From Holtermannia corniformis (taxonomy: Eukaryota; Basidiomycota; Tremellomycetes; Holtermanniales): 64,000 nt of DNA. The notes below the pieces were generated by a model. It did no database searches. It was not told where the DNA came from and saw nothing but the letters and a program-made list of their open reading frames with translations. The DNA lies in assembly GCA_001599935.1 (NCBI GenBank), contig BCIJ01000031.1:2379-66378 (forward strand), read 5' to 3'. Of the stretch, positions 1 to 11,300 are shown in pieces. Position 1 is the first letter of the stretch, and the number at the start of each line of letters is the position of its first letter. Position numbers and translations under genes: made by a program.

Positions 1-112
1 TTTAATACAACCGCTTCCCCTCTCCTAATCCTACGTCCCCCCATTTCCGAATCCCCTTTCACCGGCGCGAAAGCCCACCCACCACCCCGCGAAAACCGCA
101 GTTTCGCACCGC

Positions 113-900
113 CTACTCGAGGTCCTCCATATCGATGTCGGAGGACTCTTGCGCCGTCGGCGGACGCTTCGTCGTGCGCAACTTGGCACCTTTGATCGTC
201 TTGAAGACGATCTTGGTGTGCGCCTTCGTCGCACGAAACGCTTGCAGCTCGGCCGCGGAGAACGAGACGCGGACCGAGCCGTCACCCCGCACGACAGCAT
301 CCTCGAGCTTTGGCACCAGGGTCCCCTGCCAGAAGCGACCGAGCTCCTTCATGGCGTCAGTCGCCTTGGCGTGCAGCGCAGACGGCATGCTCGCAACGCC
401 GCGCCGAGTAGTCGCTTCCGGNGGACGGAAGGAGCACGCACGGCGACTGTAGAGGCAGTGGACGCATCTAGAACCCGACATTAGCGCCCTGCGAAAAGCA
501 ACTCTTCGCACTCGACTCACCGAGTCCCGGTCACCGTGGGCGGGGCATCGCCAGGCGGTTTCGCGCATACGACAAAGCACCACTCGTTACTGCTCTGGCA
601 CCGAGCGCACCGTTTCGACCCGCCAACCGCGAGCAGGGACTCGTTGTCGCACAAGGCGACCCCACGGGTCTTCGCACCGGCATCCGCGAGGGCTTCAAAC
701 CGCTCGCGCCATTCGTCAAGGTCCTCGCCGATGGGCTCGTCGATTTCGGCAATGCAGTCCACCTCAGGACCATCGGGGGTCTGCGAAACCCGGACTTGCG
801 CAACTGGCTCGCCAGAGCTCGCCGCAGACGCACCCGCACCCGCGCCTTCGCCACTCGCCGCACCCGCATTCGCATCAACACCGTTGCGTGTCTGCACCAT
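113..900 (-). CDS. Cysteine-cluster protein beside the retroelement
   Basis: Two exons (900-521 and 488-113) join across a 32-nt intron with a GTGAGT donor and a CGCAG acceptor, giving 252 codons with the stop. The product begins MVQTR, a start I associate with fungal transposon-borne proteins. It has a Gly/Ala-rich N-terminus and two small cysteine groups: C98, C101, C108 and C112 in exon 1, and C135, C138 and C145 in exon 2. Similar CxxC-x6-C pairs occur in many basidiomycete proteins of unknown role and could bind zinc or nucleic acid; that is inference. Residue 147 or so is uncertain because of the N at base 422. The gene lies head to head with the Ty3 element and in its N-rich zone, so it may be part of a transposon rather than a host gene. 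Confidence 0.5.
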
Positions 901-1171
901 GGTGGTTGTTGAAAGTGAAGACAGACGTTGGCCTCAGCGGTCTTTTATCGCATCTCGATCGTACGCACGGGCCTCGCCGGCGAAACGCCGGTTTCAACAC
1001 CATCACGACAGTCGCGGTTTGAAACACCGACACCGTTTCAGGGCACTCCTTTGGAGGTCGATCGAAATCGACCTGATCACCCTGCGAAGACCGCGTTTTC
1101 GCATCCGCAGGGCCCTCACCGAGGGAAGGAGCCTGGACTCACGGAGCTCGTCCTCGTAGGGGGGGGGCGAC
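901..1171. other. Intergenic, hairpin-rich
   Basis: No gene is seen. The stretch carries several short perfect inverted repeats: CCGGCG-AAA-CGCCGG at 977-991, GGTCGAT-CGAA-ATCGACC at 1056-1073, and TGCGAA...TTCGCA at 1083-1103. It ends at the TGTCACG terminus of the retroelement. It would contain the promoter of the minus-strand cysteine-cluster gene. Confidence 0.5.
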
Positions 1172-1197
1172 TGTCACGCCTATGGCTGTGCCACGTG
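1172..1197 (+). repeat. 26-bp terminal repeat, left copy
   Basis: Starts TGTCACGCCTATGGCTGTGC and ends in CACGTG. It matches the reverse complement of 5194-5219 at 24 of 26 positions, and the match stops right after CACGTG. The TG start is the usual first dinucleotide of an LTR. Confidence 0.65.
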
Positions 1198-1381
1198 CGG
1201 GATGCGAGGAGACCGCCTCGCCAAGTGCCACTGGTGCTATCGCACCACTGTCTGTGCGCTGTGGCGGTGCGGCCGCGCCTGCGCGCGCCCTTCTGTTTCT
1301 CTCGTCTCTTGTTGTATCTCCATCGCTCGAATATTATAGTGTTCATCCTATTCTCTCTCGTCGATCCTCCAGAGCCCTTGA

Positions 1382-4300
1382 GTGCGGAACTTAGCTTTCC
1401 GCATCGCGCGATCTAGAGTCCCGCTTTTCCGAGGCCGATCGCTGCGTCGATCTCGCCTCTCCTTTCGGGCTATCGCCTTCTCTCGGCGAGGCCCTCACAT
1501 CCCTAGGGGAGACGAAGACCCAGCTACTCTGCCGCCGCCCGAGCTAGAAACAAGGTCCTCGTTAGCGGCTGTTGAATCGGACTCTGACAGCGACCGCGAG
1601 GATGAGCTAGTCCAAGAAAGCAGTAGCGATGAAGGGTGGGGTGTGAGAGCAGTCTCGCTGTGCGAAGAAGGCCCGGAAACGATCCCCTGCACTTCATCGA
1701 ACGAAGCTCGGGACGCAAAGTTTCTCAAAGACCAGGNAGCCCGAATGGAGAGCGAGTTCGCGAGTCTCGGGTCGCGAAAACCATCGAGTCGCGAAACGGG
1801 TATTCCCGTTATTTCTAACGGCTGGGAGAAGCGCCGCATGCACCGAGTGGAGGAAGGCGCCCCGCCTCCTCAGCATTATACTTGGGTCAGGCCGAATGCC
1901 TCAGAGAAGCCAACATATCAGCCCGACATGAAGCCGGATCTGACCGTGCCCTTGGCCGAGTCCGAGTTTGAGACCAGGCTCTACAAAGGACAACGAGTCC
2001 TGTTTAAGAAAGGGGAGGATCGCCCTTGGCACGAGTGGGAGGCCCGGTGGGCTGAGCGGGTCCATAAGATGGAACAGGAAGAACTCGCGACACACGCGAG
2101 TTCAGTGGCAGAAGCCTCTGAGGCTCTAGGGGCGACTGAAGGGCAGGGTTTTTGCTATGAACCTGAGTCTTTCATCCCCTCTAGGGACTCAGGTTGGCAA
2201 GCGGACATAGAGGCTTTCGTCCTCGAGGTAGGAGGACGAGAGGATTATTATGACTANAGCTGTGATTTATCAGCATTGTTCTCGGAAGGCACTAGCCTCG
2301 GGTTCGTGAGTGAGGCAGGCGGTCTTGACTCACTAGAATATGCGGCATTTGGAGCATATAAACCGGTTCATAAGAAGAAGAACCCAGTTGACGTACCTCG
2401 CGAAGATGGCGAAAAGCCAGAATATTCAACNCCGCCTAATTTATGGGCTGGGTGCGAGAAAGTACCTGAAAANCCGGGGAGCTACCAATACGACGAGCGG
2501 CTCACTGAAGACCGACTTGAGGCTCTACTGAGCGCCTCAGCCTTTCTCCAATCTGAGGAGAAGAAGGCACTCGCGAATATTTTGTACCGCAACTCTAGCG
2601 CTATTGCGTGGACAGAAGCAGAGAAGGGACTCTTTGATCCTCGGTATATCCCTCCTTATAGACTGCCTTTGCTACGCGACCACAAACCTTGGCAGGAACG
2701 AAACATTCCTATGCCCGCGAAGACTCGCGAAGCTACGATCGCCTACCTGAAGGCTAAGATCGAAGCTGGCCTGTACGAAAGGTCGCAAGCCCCTTATAGA
2801 TCAGCCTTCTTTGTGGTTGAGAAAAAGGACGGTCGTATCCGTATAGTCCATAATCTGCAGACGTTAAACAGCGTCACCATTCGCGATTCGGGTTTGCCAC
2901 CCAACATGGATGAGCTCACGGAGAGACTTGCTGGCTCCCATATATACTCAACTTTTGATGTGTTCTCGGGATACGACCAGCTGCTGCTAGACGTCATCTC
3001 TAGCGATTCTACAAGCTTCGAATCGCCGCTAGGAACATTGCGGCTTACTCGCTTGCCCCAAGGAGCCACGAATTCAGTAGCCGTCTATCAGAGGGCCATG
3101 GCGTTTATCTTCAGTGAAGAGATTCCTGACAAAGGTGCAGTCTATATAGACGATGTGGTACTTAAAGGGCCAAGAACCGATTATAAGAACGAAGCTTTAA
3201 TCGCGAATCCGGGGATTAGACGGTTCGTGTACGAGCACCTCGAGGATGTCAACAGGGTGTTGCACAAAATGAAGCGTTACGGAGGCACCTTCAGTGGGAC
3301 TAAGATACTTGCTTGCAAGCCATCAGCCGAAGTAGTCGGGTATGAGTGCAGTAAGGAAGGTCGCCGGGTTACCAGGTCCGCGATCGCGAAGGTCCAAAAA
3401 TGGCCTTCTTGTAGGAACGTAAAGGAAGTACGCGGCTTCCTAGGAACCGTGGGGATTGCTCGGAACTGGATTCGAGGGTACGGGGATATGTCCCGGCCTC
3501 TGGTTGATCTTACTCGTGCCAATTCGGATCGCGACTTCNTCTGGACAGAGCGCGAGCAATCAGCTATGGATCGTATCAAGNAAGCCGTGATCGACTCCGA
3601 CTGTATTCGTCCNTTGGATTATACGTCTGCCAACCCTCCAATCTTGGCGGTTGACGCGTCGCAGATAGCAGCGGGGATAGAGCTTTCTCAGATTGATGAC
3701 GAAGGGAAGCGACGGCCTGCGCGATTCATGTCGATCTACTATAATGAAGTGCAGCAGCGGTACAGTCAACCAAAACTTGAGCTGTTTGGGGTGTTCGTCG
3801 CTATGAAAGCCTGTCGCATGTGGCTACACGGGGTCCACTTCATCCTGGAGACGGATTGCAAGTCTGTGAAGCAAATGATTAACAACCCTACTTTGCCAAG
3901 TGCGGCTGAGGCTAGATGGTGNTGGTACATATTGTCTAACGACTTTACGCTCCGACATGTACCTGGCACTCAACACAAGGTCCCAGANGGGCTCTCGCGA
4001 AGACCGCGAGCGTCCGACGACAGNGATGACAGTGACGCTGAAGAGTGGTTGGACCGGGTGTGTTCCACTGAATACTCGACGATGCTAGTCAANGGGTTGT
4101 ACGAGGGCGACTGGGCCATGATTGGGACCTGGCTCGAAACCCTAGAATGGCCTGGCGAATTGACGGGCGAGGAAAAGACCAGGCTCACAAGGATGAGCAG
4201 GCTTATGGTTGTGCGTGATGGTCGCATTTACCGGAAGTCCAGAGACGGTGTTGAGAAAGAAGTAGTCGTCCAGGAAGACCGACAAAGGACCATATTGGAA

Positions 4301-4573
4301 GACTGTCACACTCGCGCAGGCCACAAAGGAGCCAGGACGGTGTACAGCAAGGTGCGAGACCGCTGTGGTGAAGACGAACCGGGAGGTGCGAGGAACTGGG
4401 ACCATAGACGGTCAACGGGATCAGAGACGCTGGAGAGAGCTGGAAGCTCTGAGTTGAGACGGGACCAAATTGTAGTTCGTGCGATTTGGTGCGACTGCGA
4501 CTGCAGTCGCATCATCGCATTCATCCAACGAACAACCACAGTCTATTTTACAAACTTCGTACTTTCTCGATAA
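1382..4573 (+). pseudogene. Ty3/gypsy pol fragment (RT-RNase H, broken integrase)
   Basis: An open frame of 1063 codons has no in-frame ATG before base 1745. No gag or protease motif is recognisable in the first 450 residues. Reverse transcriptase follows, with the LPQGATNS block and the catalytic YIDDV at about residues 588-592, followed by the KGP signature seen in basidiomycete Ty3 elements. RNase H has its acidic residues in LAVDAS, LELF and LETD. The HHCC zinc finger of integrase (CHTRAGHKG, about residue 980) begins, then similarity stops and the frame runs on into unrelated sequence, so the integrase core is missing. Eleven Ns lie in the frame, including a GAN codon (Asp or Glu) at the last RNase H position. 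Non-autonomous as it stands. Confidence 0.8.
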
Positions 4574-5193
4574 AACACACGCGCAGGGCCGGCCAAGGCC
4601 CACCCACACTACTGGACTACTAGGGACGCTTTTAGTAGGACGCTCTAGTGTGGTTTCTCCACACCGCAACTGTGGCTCAACGATGCGTGGCAGTGCATGG
4701 CAATGCATCGGTCGACTTGGACCCCACAGCACTATAAACCCCGGTGTTCACGCCTTGCCCTTACCCTTACCCTTGCCGCTGTGCCTGCGCTTCCTCGGCA
4801 TCGGAGAGTCTGAGGATTCAGACTCTTCCTCGGCATCTGTTAGGGCTAGCCCCAGGAGGATTTAGGGTGGCGACGAGGTCCCGTCGGTGAAGTAAATCAG
4901 TCGCGTAGGTGTAGTCGACGACTGGCGATCGCTGGNGATCGCTGGGAAAAGTGNTGGGCAAGTAGAGTAACGAGTAATGGGCAAGACGAGGACCAGGAAG
5001 CGGCCTCGGGAGTTTAGGGTAGCCTTTGCTTAGAACCTATGATTAAAGCTCTTGAAGACTCGAGCTTGTACAATTGTTCGACAAGTCCCCGCTGCGGCAC
5101 TGCCCGCGGCCAATCCCCGTAATCCCCANCCCCTCCGTANCCCCTCTTGTCCCGCCGCCTGGCCCGTAACAGCGCCGTGGAGCGGCTACTCGC
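4574..5193. other. Non-coding tail of the retroelement region
   Basis: No gene is seen. The region holds short repeats of CCCTTAC around 4758-4772, scattered TTAGGG words, and a duplicated GCGATCGCTGG block near 4925-4945 interrupted by Ns at 4936 and 4954. It ends at the inverted terminal repeat. It may be a diverged LTR in reverse orientation, but no boundary on the left side is visible. Confidence 0.4.
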
Positions 5194-5219
5194 CACGTGA
5201 CACCGCCATAGGCGTGACA
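5194..5219 (-). repeat. 26-bp terminal repeat, right inverted copy
   Basis: Reverse complement of 1172-1197 with two mismatches. Reads CACGTG at its inner side and ends ...GGCGTGACA on the plus strand, so the TGTCACG tip points away from the element. Confidence 0.65.
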
Positions 5220-5710
5220 GCGCGAGTGTAAACTTTTTTTGAAACACACTGTATTTTGTTTAGGTCTGCGGAATACGCGTGCCTAGTAGGGCAGTGTTAC
5301 CGGCAGCATATGGGCTGCGTCTTGAGATGGACACGAGGACCGAGTGTTAAGCGTGCTTGGGGTCAGTGCGAGGAGACGCCGAAACGCCGGCTCAAGCTGA
5401 CGTGTCCCTCTCGCCACCCTCTCTCTCTCGACGTCCATCTCAAGAAGCAGCTGGCCATCGAGAAGCAGCTGGCAAGCAAGCACGTGACCCGTGTTCTCTC
5501 GAACCGCGCCCAAACTCTTGAGCTAGACCAAGCTGACTTGGCGTCCAGGCGAGCACGACGCACCAAGCACCATACCATCCGCCAGAGGCAGGTGCTGTCG
5601 CAGGCCTAATCGCAGGCCTGATTGCAGTACGTAAGTGGCGTCATGCTCATTGCTTCGCGCGCGCGAACCAAGCACAGTCATGTAACGACCAAGACCGCAC
5701 CGCAGTCATC
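5220..5710. other. Intergenic, one doubtful small frame
   Basis: A plus frame at 5256-5609 would encode 117 residues with a basic, helix-prone second half and a short direct repeat (GAAGCAGCTGGC twice near 5440-5475). No family, splice partner or promoter supports it, so it is not called as a gene. The rest would be the upstream region of the APH-type gene. Confidence 0.3.
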
Positions 5711-7267
5711 ATGTCACAGGCTTCGCAGACGAGCACTAACACAGTGTCTGTGAGTCACACGTTGCTGTGTAATCATCCACGCTGACCACGCGTCTAGGGA
5801 AAGCGACTTCCACTCGTATCTCCTAAACAAGCCGTATGTCCCGCAACTGAGATCGTGTCAGCCCACTGGTATTGACATATCTCAGAGGGCCATAACACTT
5901 ACAGAAGCCAAACTCGTCGATATCGCCAGTTATGCCGATGCACTTCGCCCAGGGTATTCACCTGTTGTCAAGTACGACGCCGAACCACCGGTTGGCGGCG
6001 CTCGGCACCTCCACCTTCCAGTGGTCTTTTCGGACGGGGTCGAGTGGCTCGTTCGCATTCGTGTCCGACTGGGTCTCCAGCCAGTACGGGCGGAGCATGA
6101 CCTCGAGCAGAGCGAGGTGGCGACTATGACTTTCCTCCACAACGCCGGCTTGCCTGTGCCCCGCGCTCACGTGCCCTGTAACAAAAGCTGTACGTCATCC
6201 GCTATAGTGTCGGCGCCAGGCTGATGAGTGTAGGGGTGTTAACTGGCCTGAGATTCATCTTTGTCGAAAAGCTGCCGGGCTCGCCGTGCCATGCTCCCAT
6301 TGCTCAAGGGAAACATTCTCCGACCCAGATTGCGTCAGTCATCATGAGCTTGGCCGAGTTCTACGTTCGACTGTCGGGCCTTCCGTTCTCGGCGGTCGGG
6401 AGCCTGATGCCTGCATCAAAAAGCACAAACGATGTCGTCGTCGGTCCGCTCATTGACGGCTCAGCCTTCGTGCGGCCTTGTCCTCCACACTACATCGGCC
6501 CCTTCGAGTCGAGCGCCGATCGCTACGTCAGATTCACTCGCCACATGCTCCTGAAGATTGAGCGAGGCGATTATCCTGGTTATGCTCCACACGCCTATGT
6601 CGTCCATCTCTGGCTTCTCAATCTCATCAAGAAGACGCCGCAATTATGGGCGCAGGGCGGGATGTATCTCAAGCATGGCGAAGACAAGGGTGATCAGTGG
6701 CTCGTGGATGAGCATGGACAGTTGACGGGTGTCATAGACTGGGAATGGTGAGTCATTGGGCCTCTCGCAGTCCTCCATGACTGAGCAGACACCAGGGCGC
6801 ATGTTGTCTCGAAAGCTGAGGCATTTGCCTCCCCGCTCGGGCTTCAAGATATCCTGAACTTTCGTTCGGGCAACAACGACCTGAGCACTGAGGAAACTGC
6901 TTTCGCAGCTTCTTTCGATGCGCTGGGTCGCCCCGATCTGGCTGAGTGCGTGCGTAAAGGCAAGATCTGGCATCGGCTTGCTTGCTGCGTTGGCAATCCT
7001 CCCGTGTTGAACCACCTGAAAGCACTCCGAGAGCTCGCAACAGGATGTAAGGGCAACGAGCAAACGTTGGATGAGTTCTGCGAGACGGTTGGCAGGCGCT
7101 TCAGACACAACGAATTTATCAAGGTGCTCAAAATGGATCCGAAAGCCAAGAAAATCTGCACGGATCCTGCATCGGGCCCGTCCTCGGCACAAGTCCCGCA
7201 GAAACGCAAAAAATCACAGTCAACACAGGCGGCGCAATCATCGACCGGACGCATCAAGGAGACTTAG
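5711..7267 (+). CDS. Aminoglycoside phosphotransferase (APH)-fold kinase-like protein
   Basis: Four exons (5711-5745, 5798-6189, 6234-6747, 6796-7267) give 470 residues in phase. The fold is shown by the order of APH motifs: an N-lobe ending VEWLVRIRV, the helix with E..TM.FL...G.PVPRAHV, then FVEKLPGSP, and the C-lobe signature GQLTGVIDWEW. The catalytic loop reads HGEDKGDQWLVDEHG in place of the textbook HGDLHxxN; this variant resembles the DKGD form I know from a large basidiomycete APH subfamily whose substrates are unknown. The C-terminus is Lys/Gln/Ser-rich and looks disordered. The first donor is a weak GTCTGT, so the first 12 residues are the least certain part. Probably cytosolic. 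It is the first clear host gene after the transposon zone. Confidence 0.8.
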
Positions 7268-8313
7268 GGTAGTACGGATACGCTGAAGACGCTCGATCTC
7301 ACCTGGCGCGACAGCGGGACGAGTAATGTTGTGCAAAAGCGCGTTGTCCATATATCTATATCTCTGTTTATATGAACATATCATCTGTATATCTTCCAGG
7401 TCTCACGGCGGTTGCTCGATGTTGATGGTCATAAGCAAACTGCATGTCACCTTGACACTGCCGACCGTGTACTTTGCCAGACATTGCCTTGCATTCTTCG
7501 GCACCACGTCTGGCTTGTGCGTGCTTTCGTCTAGTGCGACCTGGTTGCTCTCATCGGCACTGCCATTGTGTGCGTGCGCGAGTGCAGAGCACACAGTTTC
7601 CCGTCGAACTCAGGCTAGCTTTCCATCGCGGTAAGTCCATGCATGCAGATGGACAACAGCGGGGTTTCCTATGTAGGACAGAGCTTGTCTATACGGATAT
7701 TCAATGTATCAAGAAGTCGGTCCCCGATCTCCGACTCTTGCGATTCTGAACACACTCGCACTGGACCACACGGAGGTGCGGGACATCGTTGTCATAGCGG
7801 CGTCGTTTCGGTCTCGGACACTTGAAAAAGAAGTCTATGCAAGACGAATGCTCAAGGATATTGCAACCAAAGACCGACAGAACTATCCGGCGCGTGTCGT
7901 GTTGTCGCCGATATGCCGATCTCGGAATCGAGGCAGCTTGGCAGCCCTCTCTAGCAAGTTCACCCGCATGCAATCAATTCGGAGGAAGACTCCGACTAGG
8001 AGTCTTGCAGAGAGGCTCAGATCCCCTCTCCGTTCGCACCTGTCTTGTACCGCCTTCCGCTGCTATGTAGATCGTGACATTTCCAGAGCGGCTAGAGTTG
8101 ACTTGCAACGGACTGCGCGGCCTGTTGACTCATGTCTATTCACTCATAGCTCACCCGGGAAGTAGGCATTGCATTGTGCTAACACGAAGTGTACCGAGTC
8201 TTATGTTTGTCGTAGTCAACGAAGGCGTCCTATGCTACAAGCACGGCGTAGGACGAAGCGAGGAGGCTTGTGAACCGAGTTGTCGAATTTCAGGCGCGCG
8301 ATTGGGTAACAGG
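7268..8313. other. Intergenic, about 1.05 kb
   Basis: No convincing gene. A plus frame at 7704-8165 (153 residues) has no recognisable domain, is rich in Arg and Ser and has no splice context. The stretch lies between the 3' end of the APH-type gene and the 3' end of the minus-strand gene that follows, so it is a long convergent spacer. A small RNA or a fast-evolving gene cannot be excluded. Confidence 0.35.
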
Positions 8314-11300
8314 TCACGATACCTTCGAATGCTTCTCGTCTTCAATGTATGCGCTTTGTCTGTCAGCCATGTTCAATGAGAAACAATCAAACGTACCCAA
8401 TCGCCTCCATCTGTCCGCCATATCGTGCGTAGTAGCGCCTAAGCGTGTCGCCATCCACATGTGGCAGCACATCCGCCATCTGCCGCAGATCCTCTTCCGT
8501 CGCCAGCAACGTCTTTCGAGCCGGTGAAGACAGCTTACGGCCGCCCGAGCTCGTGCTCTCAAACGAGTCTCTTGGCGTGCCGAGGTTCATCCTCGCCAAG
8601 CTGGCGTCGAGCGAGCCGCGACCGGCGTATTCGTTTGCAGAGGTAAAGTGGCGTTGTAAGCTCGCCGAGGTGGGCGGTGTCTCGCTCGCGTTCGATGAGC
8701 GTGGAGCGCGAGGCCCTTGCGGAGCAGATACGGATGGCTGGACTCGTGGAGCGTATAGCCCGTCTGCTGTCACATGCGATTTACCGCCTTGTGGTGGTGA
8801 AATTGTCAAGCCTCGGATATCTCTCCTCTGCTGCGGAGGACCGAGAGCACTGAGCTCTTTACCGCGCTTGCCGGATCCTCGCCGTCCTATCGCCGAGAAG
8901 AAGCCTTTCCGGCTGGTCAAACTCGTCATGCTCTGCGTCGACGGGCTCGCACGCATACCGCCACTCTGCTGCGCTTGCTGCAACTGCGGGAACGGTAGGT
9001 TTGGCGGCAACGCATTCGGCGGGTTCGCAGGGTCGATATGCCGGATTGAGATCTCGCGCGCCGTGTAGGCGTCGGCTCGGACCGGGAATTCAGATTGAGA
9101 AGACACTTTGCGCGAATGAGAGGACAGGCTATCGGTGTAGGTGCTAGGGTGACTTGTGCCATTGAGAGAGTTGGCTCCCAGACTGCCGTATCCGCCGCGC
9201 GTGGGAGCCGGTGCTCGTTGACTTGGCGGTGCTACTCCAAGTATCAGCTGTGCACAATTTTCCCAAGCGCAGGCCACTCACCTCGACTGACTGCCTCGCA
9301 CCACGCACGCAGCCCTGTTTCTGCTCTAGACAACTCATTGATCCCCTTTGCGTACCCCTTGGCTCTATCACCCGCGCTCTTCAGCACCTTGATATGACCA
9401 AACAGCATTGCAGCAGGCCACGGGCGCGCACTGGCGCTCGCGAACGGTGCTGGGGTGTACGATGTCGCGTTCGATCTGAGCGAGAGGATGGATGACGCTT
9501 TACGGATCGCCGGTGGCCTACTCCTGTCTGAATACTGACGTTGTGGGTAGCTAACTGGCGGTGGCATCGACTGGTCTGGCAGTGATGCTCCGCGTGCAGG
9601 TAGCGTCGAGGGGGTGATTGGGCCCGAGTTGGACGCATTGGCCGAAGTGGCAGCCAGCGCTTCGAGTCGCAGAGCCGGCTTGTCTTTACGAGACGGCTCG
9701 ACTACATCGGGAGGAGGAAGGTCACGCGAATCGACAAGGCCAATCTCGTCGATGGCCTTGCCTAGCAGATTGGACAGCTCGGTAATGGTTGCCGAATTGA
9801 CCGTACGGAGGGGCGGCGGGTGCGAAGGCAAAGATGCCATTCGGGGTGGTGGAACAGCTGGTCCATCGTCTGTCAGACTGACAGGATCCGGGACGCTGAG
9901 GATCGGAGCTGATGCGGAAACAGGCGACACATTTGAAGCCGTGGCGGACAGTAGTGATGGGGTCGAGCCAACATGGGGTGAGTGATTGGGATCCGGGGAT
10001 CTGATACGAGTCAGCTTGTTCTTTACCTGACCGGCAAAGAAACGACTCACAATCCCGATCTGACGTCGAGACCTCGCCGTGCACTTCGAGGTGGCGGTTC
10101 AGGACTAGGGCTGACCAATCGATCCCCACTCTGCCTCAATTGCGACTCTCTGGATCGCCGCGGCTGGTTCTCATCATCTACGCTCCGCCGCGAGTTCGGC
10201 GTCTCATGCACCTGTAGCTTGGTACGCGGCGGAGGCGTCTCGGTCGTGGCTGCCAGAGCTTCGACCAACGCCGCATTGGATGCAGCGGCTGGCAGTGTTC
10301 GCCGATTCCTGTGCTTGCCTTTGAGCGTTGACTCCTGGGAGGATGACCCTTCAGCGTCGCTGCGCCGTTCCTGCCCAAACTCGGTTTTGTGCGCCGGCGC
10401 ACTCCAACTGCCTTCCACAGCGCCCTCATCAGACAGGGGAACACCGCCGCGAACGCGACTTCGACCATGCTTGGACCGGGTAGGGATGCCTGCTGCGTCC
10501 ATCTCGGATTCGAGAGCCTCGAGCGACCGGCGCGAGACGTCTGGCGGGGCAACGAAAGCCAATCGGGAGAACGATGGCGTAGCCTGGGAATCTGGCGAGC
10601 GGTTCATCTGCGTCTGCGTTGGAGTGGACTGCGTCGACGCGGGGCTGTACGGGTGTCGGCTCGTCGACGTCGAGCTGAAACTCATGCGTTCACTGCGGTC
10701 CAGCTGCCTTTGTTCGTCCGTCGCTGTAGCTGTCGACGCGATACTCGCTCGCACACCGTCACCATATCGCTCGTGCACCGCGGTAGGTGACGCCAGAGGG
10801 TCCTTTCGCAACGGCTGACCGTGGCGACCGTGGCGAAAGGGGAAGCCTTCCGTATCGCTGTCAGGGCCGAAAGCAGGACTGGCGAGCTGCTGGTCGGCGA
10901 AGCTGGTATTGGAGTAGCTGCTGGAGTCACTGAGACCGCCGGCGGACGCAGGTGATGGGAGGGATAAGGAGGACGAGGAGGAGGATGCCAACTGGTGGAC
11001 TTGGATTCGGCGGTTTGTCTGCGCATGCGGGTCCATGTGACTCTCGTCGCGGCGGTGCGCATCGATCGCGACTGGCGCCGAGCCATATGCAGACTGGAAT
11101 GACTCCTCCCGGAGTGGGTGCAAGCCCGACGGTGACTGGACGTTGGACGAGGATGAGGAGGATGAGACGGAAAGCGAGGTGGACGACGAGGCCCCGCCGG
11201 CCTCGCGACTAAAGTAGTAGTCTATGTTCAAAGAGGTCCCTGTATCCCTTCGCGTTGGCATGGGACGACCTGTGCGTCCGAGTCTGATCAGCAACCGAAC

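Larger units (their letters stand above)
1172..5219 (+). mobile_element. Degenerate Ty3/gypsy-type element with inverted TG...CA ends
   Basis: The element is recognised by the pol frame at 1382-4573. A 26-bp sequence starting TGTCACGCCTATGG at 1172 returns in inverted orientation ending at 5219, with 24 of 26 bases equal, and includes a CACGTG palindrome at its inner end. A normal LTR element has direct, not inverted, terminal repeats, so these may be the outer tips of two LTRs from different insertions in opposite orientation. The flanks (GCGAC left, GCGCG right) are not a clear target duplication. No second LTR in direct orientation, primer-binding site or polypurine tract could be assigned. 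Fifteen Ns fall inside, as expected where several near-identical copies were collapsed in assembly. Confidence 0.6.

Noticed and set aside
3381..3390. Cyanobacterial HIP1 word GCGATCGC
   Set aside because: Two occurrences only; explained by the general TCGCGA and CGATCG richness of the element.
4755..4870. Telomere-like repeats (CCCTTAC and TTAGGG words)
   Set aside because: Only two or three scattered, non-tandem copies; CCCTTA is not the CCCTAA telomere repeat.
5256..5609. 117-residue plus-strand basic protein
   Set aside because: No family, no start context and an overlapping minus-strand frame of similar length; treated as intergenic.
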